Positions 17,188-25,048 are shown, counted from the first letter of the stretch. The stretch: 34,725 bases of DNA from Pseudomonadota bacterium (GCA_021798485.1 JAJZGK010000008.1:1-34725); one strand, 5' to 3'. The notes: generated by a model not told the origin, from the sequence alone. Numbers and translations: made by a program.

Positions 17188-17373
17188 GGATTTCTTCCCC
17201 TTGTCGGTCCATCACCAATCTCTAAAATGCAGGATATAGGCCTGGGGGTCTATTGCGAAAACGCACAAACCCCATATGGATAAAGCATCCCCCGCCCCTC
17301 AGGCTCGGCTAAGTCTGGCCGGGTATAACCGTGCGGCCTTCCTTATTTCGCGTGTCGACAGGATCAACGCCTC

Positions 17374-18132
17374 ATGACCGAAACCGAAAAACCCGCCCTG
17401 ACCAAGGTGCCCGAGATCACCCTGGTGTTCTGGATCATCAAGATCGCCGCCACCACCCTGGGTGAAACCGGCGGCGACGCCGTGACCATGACCCTCAATT
17501 TCGGCTATCTGGCGGGCACGCTCATTTTCGCCGTGCTGTTCCTGGCCCTGGTGCTGGTGCAGATCCGCGCCAAGGCCTTTCATCCGCTGATCTACTGGGC
17601 CACCATCATCGCCACCACCACGGTGGGCACCACCCTGGCCGATTTCGCCGACCGCTCCCTGGGCATCGGCTATGCCGGCGGCTCGTCGCTGCTGCTGGCC
17701 CTGCTGCTGGGCTCGCTGTTGGTGTGGCACCGCGCCATGGGCAGCATTTCCGTGCGCACCGTGGTCTCCGCCCGCGCCGAGCTGTTCTATTGGGGGACCA
17801 TCATGTTCTCGCAGACCCTGGGCACCGCCCTGGGCGACTGGACCGCCGACACCATGGGGCTGGGCTATACCGGCGGCGCCGCCGTGTTCGCCGGCGCCCT
17901 GCTGCTGCTGGTGGCGGCCTATCGCTTCACCACGGTATCGCGCACCCTGCTGTTCTGGGCCGCCTTCATCCTCACCCGCCCCCTGGGCGCCGTGGTGGGG
18001 GATTTCCTCGATAAGCCCGTCGACTCCGGCGGCCTGGCCTTAAGCCGCATCGCCGCCTCGGCGATGCTGCTGGGCCTGATCGGCCTGTGCCTGCTGCTGT
18101 TCCGCCAGCGCGCCGCCGAAACCTCTCACTAG
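17374..18132 (+). CDS. Membrane protein with four internal repeats (COG4705-like)
   Basis: A 252-residue integral membrane protein that resembles the uncharacterised COG4705 family. It consists of four similar units of about 55-60 residues. Each begins with a T-x-G-x-x-x-(G/A)-D type motif (TTLGETGGDAVTM, TTVGTTLADFADR, QTLGTALGDWTAD, RPLGAVVGDFLDK) and is followed by hydrophobic helices, giving about eight membrane spans. The conserved acidic residue in every unit suggests a pore or ion-binding site made by pseudo-symmetry, but no transport function is established. It precedes a response regulator/histidine kinase pair by 16 bp on the same strand, so the three are probably one operon and the protein may be a sensor input or a target. 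Confidence 0.85.
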   Translation: MTETEKPALTKVPEITLVFWIIKIAATTLGETGGDAVTMTLNFGYLAGTLIFAVLFLALVLVQIRAKAFHPLIYWATIIATTTVGTTLADFADRSLGIGYAGGSSLLLALLLGSLLVWHRAMGSISVRTVVSARAELFYWGTIMFSQTLGTALGDWTADTMGLGYTGGAAVFAGALLLLVAAYRFTTVSRTLLFWAAFILTRPLGAVVGDFLDKPVDSGGLALSRIAASAMLLGLIGLCLLLFRQRAAETSH

Positions 18133-18148
18133 GGCGGAAGCGGGCGGC

Positions 18149-18823
18149 ATGCGCGTTCTGCTGGTGGAGGACGACCCCATGATCGGCGAGGCGGTGCAGG
18201 CCGCCCTGAAGGATGCCGCCTATGCCGCCGATTGGGTGACCGACGGCGGCACCGCCCTGGCCGCCCTCGACACCCAGCCCTACGACATGATGCTGCTGGA
18301 TCTCACCCTGCCCGGCCTGGACGGGCAGCAGGTGCTGGCCCGGCTGCGCCGCAGCGGCCTGGATCTGCCGGTGATCATCCTGACGGCGCGCGACGGCCTG
18401 GACGACCGCCTGCACGGCCTGGACGGCGGCGCCGACGATTATATGGTGAAACCCTTCATCCTGGCCGAGCTTCTGGCCCGCATGCGGGCGGTGGCGCGGC
18501 GCCGCAACGGCCGCGCCGCCCCGGTGCTGGGCAACGGCCTGCTGACGCTCGACCCCGCCACCCGCGAGGCGACGGGACCGGAAGGGCCGCCGGTGCTGCT
18601 GTCGAACCGGGAATTCGCCCTGCTGCAGGCCCTGCTGCAGCGCCCCGGCGCCATCCTGTCGCGCGCCGAGCTGGAAGACCGCATCTACGGCTGGGGCGAG
18701 GAAGTGGAAAGCAATGCCGTGGATTTCCTCATCCACAGCCTGCGCCGCAAGCTGGGGCGCGACGCCATCCTCAATGTGCGCGGCGCCGGCTGGAGGGTGC
18801 CCCGCCATGACCAGCTCCCTTAG
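18149..18823 (+). CDS. OmpR-family response regulator
   Basis: A 224-residue DNA-binding response regulator. The receiver domain (1-118) has acidic residues in VEDDP, phosphoacceptor Asp51 (LLLDLTLPG), Thr79 and Lys101 (MVKPF). The winged-helix DNA-binding domain covers about 128-220 (SNREFALLQALL, VDFLIHSLRRKLG, VRGAGWRV). It is closest in look to the PmrA/QseB/TctD group. Its end overlaps the kinase gene by 17 bp, which indicates coupled translation. Targets are unknown; the upstream membrane protein gene is an obvious candidate. Confidence 0.95.
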   Translation: MRVLLVEDDPMIGEAVQAALKDAAYAADWVTDGGTALAALDTQPYDMMLLDLTLPGLDGQQVLARLRRSGLDLPVIILTARDGLDDRLHGLDGGADDYMVKPFILAELLARMRAVARRRNGRAAPVLGNGLLTLDPATREATGPEGPPVLLSNREFALLQALLQRPGAILSRAELEDRIYGWGEEVESNAVDFLIHSLRRKLGRDAILNVRGAGWRVPRHDQLP

Positions 18824-20174
18824 CCTGCGCCTGTCGCTGTCGCTGTCGGCGGCCATCCTGCTGCTGGCCCTGGTGGCGGGCGCCATCTCCTTTTCCACCG
18901 CCTACGGCCAGGCCCATGCCCTGCAGGACGATGTGCTGCACGAGGTGGCGGCCCTGCTGGATCAGGGCCTGATGCGCCCCGGCCCCGTGCGCCTGCAGGA
19001 CGGCAACGAGGAAACCCGCATCATCGTGCAGCCGCTGGCCGAGGCGGCGCCGCCGGCCGCCGGCCGCCCCGCCGCCAACGCCGATATCGATGCCGGGGCG
19101 CCGCTGCCGCTCTCGCCCACCCTGTCCGACGGCCTGCAGACCATCGAGGCCGGCGGCGAGGCCTTCCGCCTGCTGATCCACCGCCTGCCCGACGGACGGC
19201 GCATCGCCATCGCCCAGGAAACCGGCCTGCGCGATCTCATCGCCCGCGACGGCGCCCTGCGCACGGTGATGCCGCTGCTGGGGCTGATCCCCATTCTGCT
19301 GCTGCTGGTGGTGCGGCTGGTGCGCCGCATGTTCCGCCCCATCATCCGCCTGGCCGCCGCCATCGACCGCCGCAGCGAGCAGGACCAGACGCCGCTGGAT
19401 CTGGCCGGCCTGCCGATGGAGATCCGCCCCTTCGTGGTGGCCATCAACCGCCTGCTGGAGCGCACCGCCCAGGCCATGGCCGATCAGCGCCGTTTCGTGG
19501 CCGATGCCGCCCACGAGCTGCGCTCGCCGCTGACCGCCCTGTCGCTGCAGGCCGAACGCCTGGCCGAGGCCGAGATGCCGCAGGCGGCGCGCGACCGCCT
19601 GATCCCGCTGCGCCGGGGCATCGAACGCAGCCGGGTGCTGATCGGCCAGCTTTTGACCCTGGCCCGCCTGCGCGCCGAAACCGCCCCCTACCCCGCCGCG
19701 CCGCCGCCCGAGGCCGAGCCGGTTTCGGCCTTGTGGATCTATCGCCGCGTGCTGGAGGATCTGCTGCCCCTGGCCGAGCGCAAAGAGATCGACATGGGCA
19801 TCACCGGCGGCCAGGACGCCATCCTGGCCGCTCCGGCCATGGATCTGCTCACCCTGGTGAAGAACCTGGTGGACAACGCCATCCGCCACACCCCGCCGCG
19901 CGGACGCATCGATCTTTCGGTGCAGCTTGACCCCGTGCGGCCCCAGGCGGTGCTGCAGATCGACGACAACGGCCCCGGCATAGCCCCCGACCAGCGCGAA
20001 CGGGTGTTCGCCCCCTTCCACCGCGGCACCCCCGGCGGCGAAACCGGCGCCGGCCTGGGCCTGGCCATCGTGCGGGCCATCGCCGAACGCAACGGCGCCA
20101 GCCTGAGCCTGGACTACGCCGACCCGGCCACCCCGCGCGGCCTGCGGGTCAGGGTGCGGCTGCCGCTGGCCTGA
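18807..20174 (+). CDS. Membrane sensor histidine kinase
   Basis: A 455-residue kinase that pairs with the response regulator before it. Transmembrane helices lie at about 10-32 and 152-172, enclosing a periplasmic sensor region of about 115 residues with an Ala/Pro-rich stretch near 80-100. A HAMP-like linker follows. The phosphorylated histidine is His236 in DAAHELRSPLTAL. The ATPase domain shows the N box (LVKNLVDNAIRHTPP), G1 (DDNGPGIAP) and G2 (GAGLGLAIV). The architecture is that of QseC/TctE kinases. The ATG at 18807 lies inside the end of the regulator gene; an earlier in-frame ATG is antisense-type shadow sequence. The signal is unknown. Confidence 0.95.
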   Translation: MTSSLSLRLSLSLSAAILLLALVAGAISFSTAYGQAHALQDDVLHEVAALLDQGLMRPGPVRLQDGNEETRIIVQPLAEAAPPAAGRPAANADIDAGAPLPLSPTLSDGLQTIEAGGEAFRLLIHRLPDGRRIAIAQETGLRDLIARDGALRTVMPLLGLIPILLLLVVRLVRRMFRPIIRLAAAIDRRSEQDQTPLDLAGLPMEIRPFVVAINRLLERTAQAMADQRRFVADAAHELRSPLTALSLQAERLAEAEMPQAARDRLIPLRRGIERSRVLIGQLLTLARLRAETAPYPAAPPPEAEPVSALWIYRRVLEDLLPLAERKEIDMGITGGQDAILAAPAMDLLTLVKNLVDNAIRHTPPRGRIDLSVQLDPVRPQAVLQIDDNGPGIAPDQRERVFAPFHRGTPGGETGAGLGLAIVRAIAERNGASLSLDYADPATPRGLRVRVRLPLA

Positions 20175-20199
20175 AGCGGCAAGCCTATTTACTTTAACA

Positions 20200-20244
20200 C
20201 CAGCTTGATCATACATTAAACCACATAACGCACTCTTAAGCTGG
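20200..20244. promoter_or_regulatory. Inverted repeat in the hipBA control region
   Basis: CCAGCTT (20200-20206) is repeated inverted as AAGCTGG (20238-20244) in an AT-rich stretch just before the antitoxin gene. Such paired sites are usual for autoregulation by HipB-type antitoxins. A -10-like CATTAT ends only 5 bp before the ATG at 20256, and no ribosome site is visible, so the transcript may be leaderless. Confidence 0.4.
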
Positions 20245-20255
20245 CATTATAGAAA

Positions 20256-20573
20256 ATGGCAACGCCACATACGCCGACCCTGGGCGCGAAACAGGCCATC
20301 CGCAAGATCGGCGATGGCTTACGCAAGGCCCGCCTGCGCCGGCGGCTGCCCATGGAGGTGGTGGCGGCCAGGGCGTTCATCTCACGGGGGACGCTGGCCC
20401 GGGTTGAACGGGGGGATCCCGCCGTATCCTTCGGCATCTACGCATCGGTGATGCAGGCCTTGGGATTGAGTGCTCCCCTGAGCGCGCTGGTGGCCGATGA
20501 TCCCGTCGGGGCGGATCTGGAGAACGAGCAGCTGCCCAAGCGGATTCGGACGAAAAAGGCCGCCCAACCATGA
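20256..20573 (+). CDS. hipB: HipB-like antitoxin, XRE-family helix-turn-helix
   Basis: A 105-residue DNA-binding protein with an XRE-type helix-turn-helix over about 15-72 (LRKARLRRRLPMEVVAARAF, SRGTLARVERGDPAV). It has a basic C-terminal tail. In HipBA modules this protein neutralises the HipA kinase and represses its own promoter. The stop overlaps the HipA start by 4 bp (ATGA), typical of toxin-antitoxin pairs. No Shine-Dalgarno sequence precedes the ATG. Third-position GC is lower than in the flanking genes, as in the toxin gene, which suggests acquisition by transfer. Confidence 0.88.
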   Translation: MATPHTPTLGAKQAIRKIGDGLRKARLRRRLPMEVVAARAFISRGTLARVERGDPAVSFGIYASVMQALGLSAPLSALVADDPVGADLENEQLPKRIRTKKAAQP

Positions 20574-21853
20574 GCGACACCGAGATCGAAATCCATGCCG
20601 ACCTGGGCGGAGCGCCCCATCTGGTGGGAACTTTGCGGGTAATGGTGCGCAGCGGACGGAACCGCGCGACATTCACCTATGACGACGGCTGGGAGAAGGT
20701 TAACGGCCATTTCTCGCTGGAGCCCGCCATGATGGTTGGCAAAGGTGTCTTCGCCCTCGACAAAGGACGGGAGATGTTCGCGTCCATCGGGGATTCGGCG
20801 CCGGACACCTGGGGACGGCGGCTGATGCAACGGATGGAGCGGCGCAACGCCAGGAAGGAAGGCCGGACCGTCAGAACGCTGACCGAAGCCGATTACCTGC
20901 TGGGCGTGGCCGACATCGCCCGCTTGGGAGCATTGCGCTTCCGCCGGGTTGGCCAGGACGTGTTTCAGTCCCCGCTTCGGAGTGGCTACGGTGTCCCGCC
21001 CTTCCTTGAATTGCCGCGCCTGCTATCGGTGACCGAGCGGGTCTTGCGCGATGAAGAGACGGACGACGACCTGCTGCTTCTGTTCGCGCCGGGATCGTCG
21101 TTGGGCGGCGCCCGTCCCAAGGCATCGGTTGCCGACAAGGACGGACACCTCGCCATTGCCAAATTCCCCAGGGACGATGACGACTATTCCATCGAAACCT
21201 GGGAAGACGTGGCCTTGCGGCTGGCGGATATGGCGCGCATCCGCACGGCGGGCCACCGCCTGGAGCAGGTTGCCGGGAAGCCCGTCATGCTCTCCCGGCG
21301 ATTCGACCGGGATGATGCGGGGCGGCGCATTCCGTTCCTGTCGGCCATGTCCATGCTGAATGCCGTCGATGGCGAGCGTGGAAGCTATCCCGAACTGGTG
21401 GAAGCCCTGCGGACCTATGGCTCCGACACCGACGCCGACGCCGCCGAACTGTTCCGGCGGATGGTGTTCAATATCCTGGTATCGAATGTCGATGACCATC
21501 TGCGCAATCACGGTTTCCTGTGGGCGGGTGAGAATGGCTGGCGACTGTCACCGGCTTACGATCTGAATCCGGTTCCAGCCGACGTCAAAGCACACATCCT
21601 GTCGACCAATATCAGCCTGGACGAAGGCACCTGTTCGATTGAGCTGGCGCGGGAGAGCGCCGGGTATTTCGGTTTGGCCCAGGCCAACGCCGATTCCATC
21701 ATCCGGGAGGTTGCCGCCGCGACGGAACAGTGGAAGACGGTAGCGGCTGCCCTGCACGTCAAGCCATCGGAGATCGAACGTATGGAGACGGCGTTTGATC
21801 ACGACGAACTGCGGCTGGCGCTGAATGCCGGCAGCGTTCGCCCGGTGCCGTGA
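20570..21853 (+). CDS. hipA: HipA-like serine/threonine kinase toxin
   Basis: A 427-residue HipA-fold kinase. The phosphate-binding, autophosphorylated loop is GSSLGGARPKA (Ser176/Ser177). The ATP-contacting lysine is likely Lys198 (AIAKFP). The catalytic loop Asp308-x-His310...Asn313 (NVDDHLRNHG) matches the DGHAKN loop of HipA, and Asp331 (SPAYDLNP) is the metal-binding aspartate. E. coli HipA halts growth by phosphorylating glutamyl-tRNA synthetase. The target here is not known, although two tRNA-Glu genes lie directly downstream. All catalytic residues are present, so the protein is probably active. Codon use is more mixed than in surrounding genes. Confidence 0.92.
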   Translation: MSDTEIEIHADLGGAPHLVGTLRVMVRSGRNRATFTYDDGWEKVNGHFSLEPAMMVGKGVFALDKGREMFASIGDSAPDTWGRRLMQRMERRNARKEGRTVRTLTEADYLLGVADIARLGALRFRRVGQDVFQSPLRSGYGVPPFLELPRLLSVTERVLRDEETDDDLLLLFAPGSSLGGARPKASVADKDGHLAIAKFPRDDDDYSIETWEDVALRLADMARIRTAGHRLEQVAGKPVMLSRRFDRDDAGRRIPFLSAMSMLNAVDGERGSYPELVEALRTYGSDTDADAAELFRRMVFNILVSNVDDHLRNHGFLWAGENGWRLSPAYDLNPVPADVKAHILSTNISLDEGTCSIELARESAGYFGLAQANADSIIREVAAATEQWKTVAAALHVKPSEIERMETAFDHDELRLALNAGSVRPVP

Positions 21854-21904
21854 CGGCGCGCGAGCGGGCGATCTGCGCTACGATATGGGAGAGATGGCCA
21901 GAAA

Positions 21905-21937
21905 CAACAAAAGCCGCCCGAAGGCGGCTTGTTGTTG
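21905..21937 (-). terminator. Rho-independent terminator of the tRNA-Glu genes
   Basis: Stem AAGCCGCC / GGCGGCTT with tetraloop, extended by CAACAA/TTGTTG pairing. On the minus strand it is followed by TTGTTGTTT. It may also end the convergent hipA transcript. Confidence 0.85.
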
Positions 21938-21945
21938 GCCAGGTT

Positions 21946-22021
21946 TGGCGTCCCCAAGGGGATTCGAACCCCTGTTACCGCCGTGAGAGGGCGGTGTCCT
22001 AGGCCTCTAGACGATGGGGAC
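21946..22021 (-). tRNA. tRNA-Glu (CTC)
   Basis: A full cloverleaf on the minus strand. The acceptor stem is GTCCCCA/TGGGGAC with discriminator G and an encoded CCA (21946-21948). The anticodon stem is CCGCC/GGCGG with loop CTCTCAC, giving anticodon CTC. The T arm is AGGGGTTCGAATCCCCT. It is identical to the next tRNA except for one base. Confidence 0.97.
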
Positions 22022-22049
22022 GAGGCCGCGCCAGGATAGCGCACCGCAC

Positions 22050-22125
22050 TGGCGTCCCCAAGGGGATTCGAACCCCTGTTACCGCCGTGAAAGGGCGGTG
22101 TCCTAGGCCTCTAGACGATGGGGAC
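22050..22125 (-). tRNA. tRNA-Glu (TTC)
   Basis: A full cloverleaf on the minus strand with encoded CCA (22050-22052). The anticodon loop CTTTCAC gives anticodon TTC. It lies 28 bp upstream of the CTC copy in the same orientation, so both are probably cut from one transcript. The only difference between the two over 73 nt is the wobble base. Confidence 0.97.
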
Positions 22126-22170
22126 ATCGTGCGGCGTGAGGCGGCTTTCTACCCAACCGAACCGTTTGGA

Positions 22171-22638
22171 TCAAGAGGTTTTTTCGTCATCTTGCGAAAT
22201 AGTCGCCGTCAGCAGGGGCAAAGGCGCGAAGCCCTGCCGTTCGCCGGGGCTGGGGCGCCAGGCCCGGCTGTCCACCACGCGGCCGTCGAGCACCCCCAGC
22301 ACCAGCCACACCAGGGCGGGATCGCCGATCAGGGCGCGGTCGGTGGGCGAGGGCATGGCCCGGCCGTTGGGATGGGAATGCACATGGCCGATCACCGCCA
22401 GGGAGGGCTGTTCCTGGCGCAGATGGCGCTGCAAGGCCAGATGGGCGGACGGATCGATGAGGAAATGCCGGTGCGGGCTGGGATGCAGGTTGGCGGTCTG
22501 GCGCCAGGCCGTCAGCTGCCAGCCGCCGCCCTCCGGCAGCGGAGCCCCCACCAGCAGGCCGCACATTTCATGCGGGTAGGCCTGTTCCGCCGCCTGCCGC
22601 ATGGCCTCATGCAGGAAGGCCGGCAGACGCACCGCCAT
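22171..22638 (-). CDS. JAMM/MPN-domain metallopeptidase
   Basis: A 155-residue single-domain protein of the Mov34/MPN/PAD-1 family. The zinc-binding JAMM signature is complete: Glu24 (PHEMCGLLVG), His87 and His89 (HVHSHPNG), Ser97 and Asp100 (PSPTD). Prokaryotic members cut isopeptide or peptide bonds, for example next to ubiquitin-like sulfur carriers, and some act in cysteine or molybdopterin pathways. No ubiquitin-like or E1-like gene is visible in the window, so the substrate is open. It begins 2 bp after the small membrane protein gene upstream and is co-transcribed with it. Confidence 0.9.
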   Translation of the reverse strand: MAVRLPAFLHEAMRQAAEQAYPHEMCGLLVGAPLPEGGGWQLTAWRQTANLHPSPHRHFLIDPSAHLALQRHLRQEQPSLAVIGHVHSHPNGRAMPSPTDRALIGDPALVWLVLGVLDGRVVDSRAWRPSPGERQGFAPLPLLTATISQDDEKTS

Positions 22639-22640
22639 CG

Positions 22641-22994
22641 CTAGGGCGCCGCCTGGCGCAGAACAACGCGGCCGGCCACCCGGCCGCTGACCGGATCCAG
22701 CACCAGCAGGCTTGGCCCCGCCGCGCCCGACAGCCGCAGGATAACGCGATCCGCCGTGACGGCCATCTGCTCCACCCGGGCGCCAGCCGGCAGGGCCACA
22801 TCCACGTGGTAGGGGGCAACGGGCAACGCCGCGCCGGCGGCGGCAGTGGCGGGCGGAACCGGCAGGGCGGTCACCACGGCGGGGGGAACGGCCGGCTTGT
22901 GGCCCATGTTATGGGTCAGCCCCCATCCCAGCAATCCCAGGCCGGCGGCGATCAGGATCGCCATGACCAACACTAATACCTTGAGCAGCTTCAT
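22641..22994 (-). CDS. Small single-span membrane protein (DUF6476-like)
   Basis: A 117-residue protein with an N-terminal membrane helix (about 4-26), a Pro/Ala-rich linker (about 33-60) and a compact C-terminal domain reading VEQMAVTADRVILRL and PSLLVLDPVSGRVAGRV. It resembles the small alphaproteobacterial DUF6476 family, of unknown function; this match is from memory. The ATG at 22994 is chosen because GGAAAG lies just upstream and the membrane helix starts at once. It is divergent from the rluD-like gene with 46 bp between them and forms a two-gene unit with the JAMM peptidase. Confidence 0.75.
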   Translation of the reverse strand: MKLLKVLVLVMAILIAAGLGLLGWGLTHNMGHKPAVPPAVVTALPVPPATAAAGAALPVAPYHVDVALPAGARVEQMAVTADRVILRLSGAAGPSLLVLDPVSGRVAGRVVLRQAAP

Positions 22995-23040
22995 ACTTTC
23001 CGTCAGCCTGTGCAGTTCGCGCAACAGAGTTCAAGACGCC

Positions 23041-24018
23041 ATGAGCGACGCCGAAGAGATCCTACATACGCTTTCAGTGCAGCCCCCACAAGCGGGCTTG
23101 CGCCTGGACAAGTGGCTGGCCGGGCAATTGCCGGACATTTCCCGCTCCCGCCTGCAGGCGCTGATCGCCCAGGGCTATGTGGAGGACGACACCGGGCCGG
23201 TGGAGGATGCCGCCGACAAGGTGCGCCCCGGCGAGATTTACCTCGTAACCATTCCGGCGGCGGAACCGGCCATCCCCCAGCCGGAGGATATCCCGCTGGA
23301 GGTGCGCTACGAAGACGACCATCTGATCGTTGTAGAAAAACCCGCCGGAATGGTAACCCACCCCGCCGCAGGGAACAGCGCTCACACTTTAGTGAATGCC
23401 CTCCTACACCATTGTGCCGCCTCATTGAGCGGAATAGGCGGTGTCAAACGGCCCGGAATCGTTCACCGTCTAGATAAGGATACCAGCGGCCTGATGGTGG
23501 CGGCCAAAACCGACAAGGCGCACCACGCCCTGGCCGCCCAGTTCGCCGCGCACAGCATCGCCCGCGCCTACCGCGCCCTGTGCTGGGGGGTTCCCAGCCC
23601 GGCGCGCGGCGAGATAACAGGCAATATTGGGCGCCACCCCACCGACCGCAAGAGGATGGCGGTGGTGGGCAGGGGAGGAAAGGAAGCCTTAACCCGCTAC
23701 GAGGTGCGGAGCAGCTTCCAAAACGCGGTGTCACTGGTGGAATGCCGTCTGGCCACGGGCCGCACCCATCAGATCCGCGTGCATATGACGTCGATCGGCC
23801 ACCCCCTGGTGGGGGATCCGGTCTACGGACGGGGAAAAAGCCATAAAATCAAAGGCTTCACCGACGAGCAGGCCGAAGCCCTGATCCGCTTTCCCCGCCA
23901 GGCATTACATGCGTTCCAACTCGGCTTTTCACATCCGGAAAGCGGGGAATGGCTGGAGTTCTTCAGTGAATTACCTAGCGATTTCAATGAGTTGATAAAA
24001 TTATTAGAGTTCGCCTAA
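23041..24018 (+). CDS. rluD: RluA/RluD-family 23S rRNA pseudouridine synthase
   Basis: A 325-residue enzyme that isomerises specific uridines of 23S rRNA to pseudouridine (helix 69 for RluD). An S4 RNA-binding domain lies at about 15-75 (LRLDKWLAGQLPDISRSRLQALI). The catalytic aspartate is Asp145 in the family motif HRLDKDTSGLMV. The motifs YRALCWG and GRTHQIRVHM also fit. The ATG at 23041 gives the usual N-terminus; the frame is open further upstream through the divergent gene, which is not coding. Assignment to RluD rather than RluC or another paralogue rests on length, the S4 domain and the rpoH neighbour, and is less certain than the family. Confidence 0.9.
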   Translation: MSDAEEILHTLSVQPPQAGLRLDKWLAGQLPDISRSRLQALIAQGYVEDDTGPVEDAADKVRPGEIYLVTIPAAEPAIPQPEDIPLEVRYEDDHLIVVEKPAGMVTHPAAGNSAHTLVNALLHHCAASLSGIGGVKRPGIVHRLDKDTSGLMVAAKTDKAHHALAAQFAAHSIARAYRALCWGVPSPARGEITGNIGRHPTDRKRMAVVGRGGKEALTRYEVRSSFQNAVSLVECRLATGRTHQIRVHMTSIGHPLVGDPVYGRGKSHKIKGFTDEQAEALIRFPRQALHAFQLGFSHPESGEWLEFFSELPSDFNELIKLLEFA

Positions 24019-24098
24019 AAATTACCTATACCCAAGCAGAATAGTACGTTATTGTGACCGTCAGACGAGTTCACCGGATGAAGCCGATAAGAGTCCCA

Positions 24099-24131
24099 CC
24101 CCGCTGACGGGGCCAGAGCGCCAAGGCGGGG
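24099..24131 (+). promoter_or_regulatory. Alternative hairpins in the rpoH leader
   Basis: CCCCG (24099-24103) can pair either with CGGGG at 24108-24112 or, extended to CCCCGC, with GCGGGG at 24126-24131. The two structures exclude each other and end about 10 nt before the rpoH ribosome site. This could be a temperature- or ligand-dependent control, by analogy with rpoH mRNAs, but is unproven. Confidence 0.3.
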
Positions 24132-24152
24132 ACCAACCAACGGAGAACGACA

Positions 24153-25025
24153 ATGGCTGCCCTGACCACTGCCCTGCCCCTGGTTCCCGATGGAAGCCTG
24201 ACGCGCTACCTGCAGGAAATCCGCAAATTCCCCATGCTGGCCCCGCAGGAGGAATACCTGCTGGCCAAGCGCTATCAGGAAAGCGAGGATGCCACGGCCG
24301 CGCATCGGCTGGTGACCAGCCATTTGCGCCTGGTGGCCAAGATCGCCATGGGCTACCGCGGCTACGGCCTGCCGCTGGGCGAGCTGATCAGCGAAGGCAA
24401 TGTGGGCATGATGCAGGCGGTGCGCCGCTTCGATCCCGATCGCGGCTTCCGGCTGGCCACCTACGCCATGTGGTGGATCCGCGCCTCGATCCAGGAATAC
24501 ATCCTGCACAGCTGGTCGCTGGTGAAGATGGGCACCACCGCCGCCCAGAAGAAGCTGTTCTTCAATCTGCGCAAGCTGAAGGGCCAGATGCAGGCCATCG
24601 ACGAGGGCGATCTCAGCCCCGAGAACGTGCGCCGCATCGCCGAAAAGCTGGATGTGCCGGAAACCGACGTCATCAACATGAACCGCCGCCTGGCCAGCCC
24701 CGATCACAGCCTGAACGCCCCCTTGCGGGCCGACGGCGACGGCGAGTGGCAGGATTGGCTGGTGGACGAGCGCGACGATCAGGAAACCGTGCTGGCCGAA
24801 CGCCAGGAAATGGGCAACCGCCATACCCTGCTGACCCAGGCCATGACCGCCCTCAACGAGCGGGAACGCGACATCCTGACCCAGCGCCGCCTGCAGGAAA
24901 GCCCGGCCACGCTGGAGGATCTGAGCCAGCACTACGGCATCTCGCGCGAGCGGGTGCGCCAGATCGAGGTGCGCGCCTTCGAAAAGCTGCAAAAGGCCAT
25001 GCGCGGCGCCTTGCAAACCGCCTGA
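24153..25025 (+). CDS. rpoH: RNA polymerase sigma factor RpoH (sigma-32)
   Basis: A 290-residue heat-shock sigma factor. Region 2 is clear (LRLVAKIAMGYRGYGLPLGELISEGNVGMMQAVRRFDP along about 57-92, then ATYAMWWIRASIQEYI). The RpoH box QKKLFFNLRKLK, specific to this sigma class, lies at about 131-142. Region 4 ends with SRERVRQIEVRAFEKLQKAM. It directs transcription of chaperone and protease genes, plausibly including the hsp20 gene at 3709. Ribosome site GGAG lies 8 bases before the ATG. The 134-bp leader can form alternative hairpins, and the gene ends with a strong terminator. Many alphaproteobacteria have several rpoH genes, so which paralogue this is cannot be said. Confidence 0.97.
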   Translation: MAALTTALPLVPDGSLTRYLQEIRKFPMLAPQEEYLLAKRYQESEDATAAHRLVTSHLRLVAKIAMGYRGYGLPLGELISEGNVGMMQAVRRFDPDRGFRLATYAMWWIRASIQEYILHSWSLVKMGTTAAQKKLFFNLRKLKGQMQAIDEGDLSPENVRRIAEKLDVPETDVINMNRRLASPDHSLNAPLRADGDGEWQDWLVDERDDQETVLAERQEMGNRHTLLTQAMTALNERERDILTQRRLQESPATLEDLSQHYGISRERVRQIEVRAFEKLQKAMRGALQTA

Positions 25026-25048
25026 ACGCGGCACCTTTTCCAAATCAG

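Noticed and set aside
21840-22170. tRNA-bounded integrative element with attachment sites around hipBA
   Set aside because: No integrase and no direct repeat of a tRNA 3' end flanking hipBA; the identical segments are simply the two tRNA genes.
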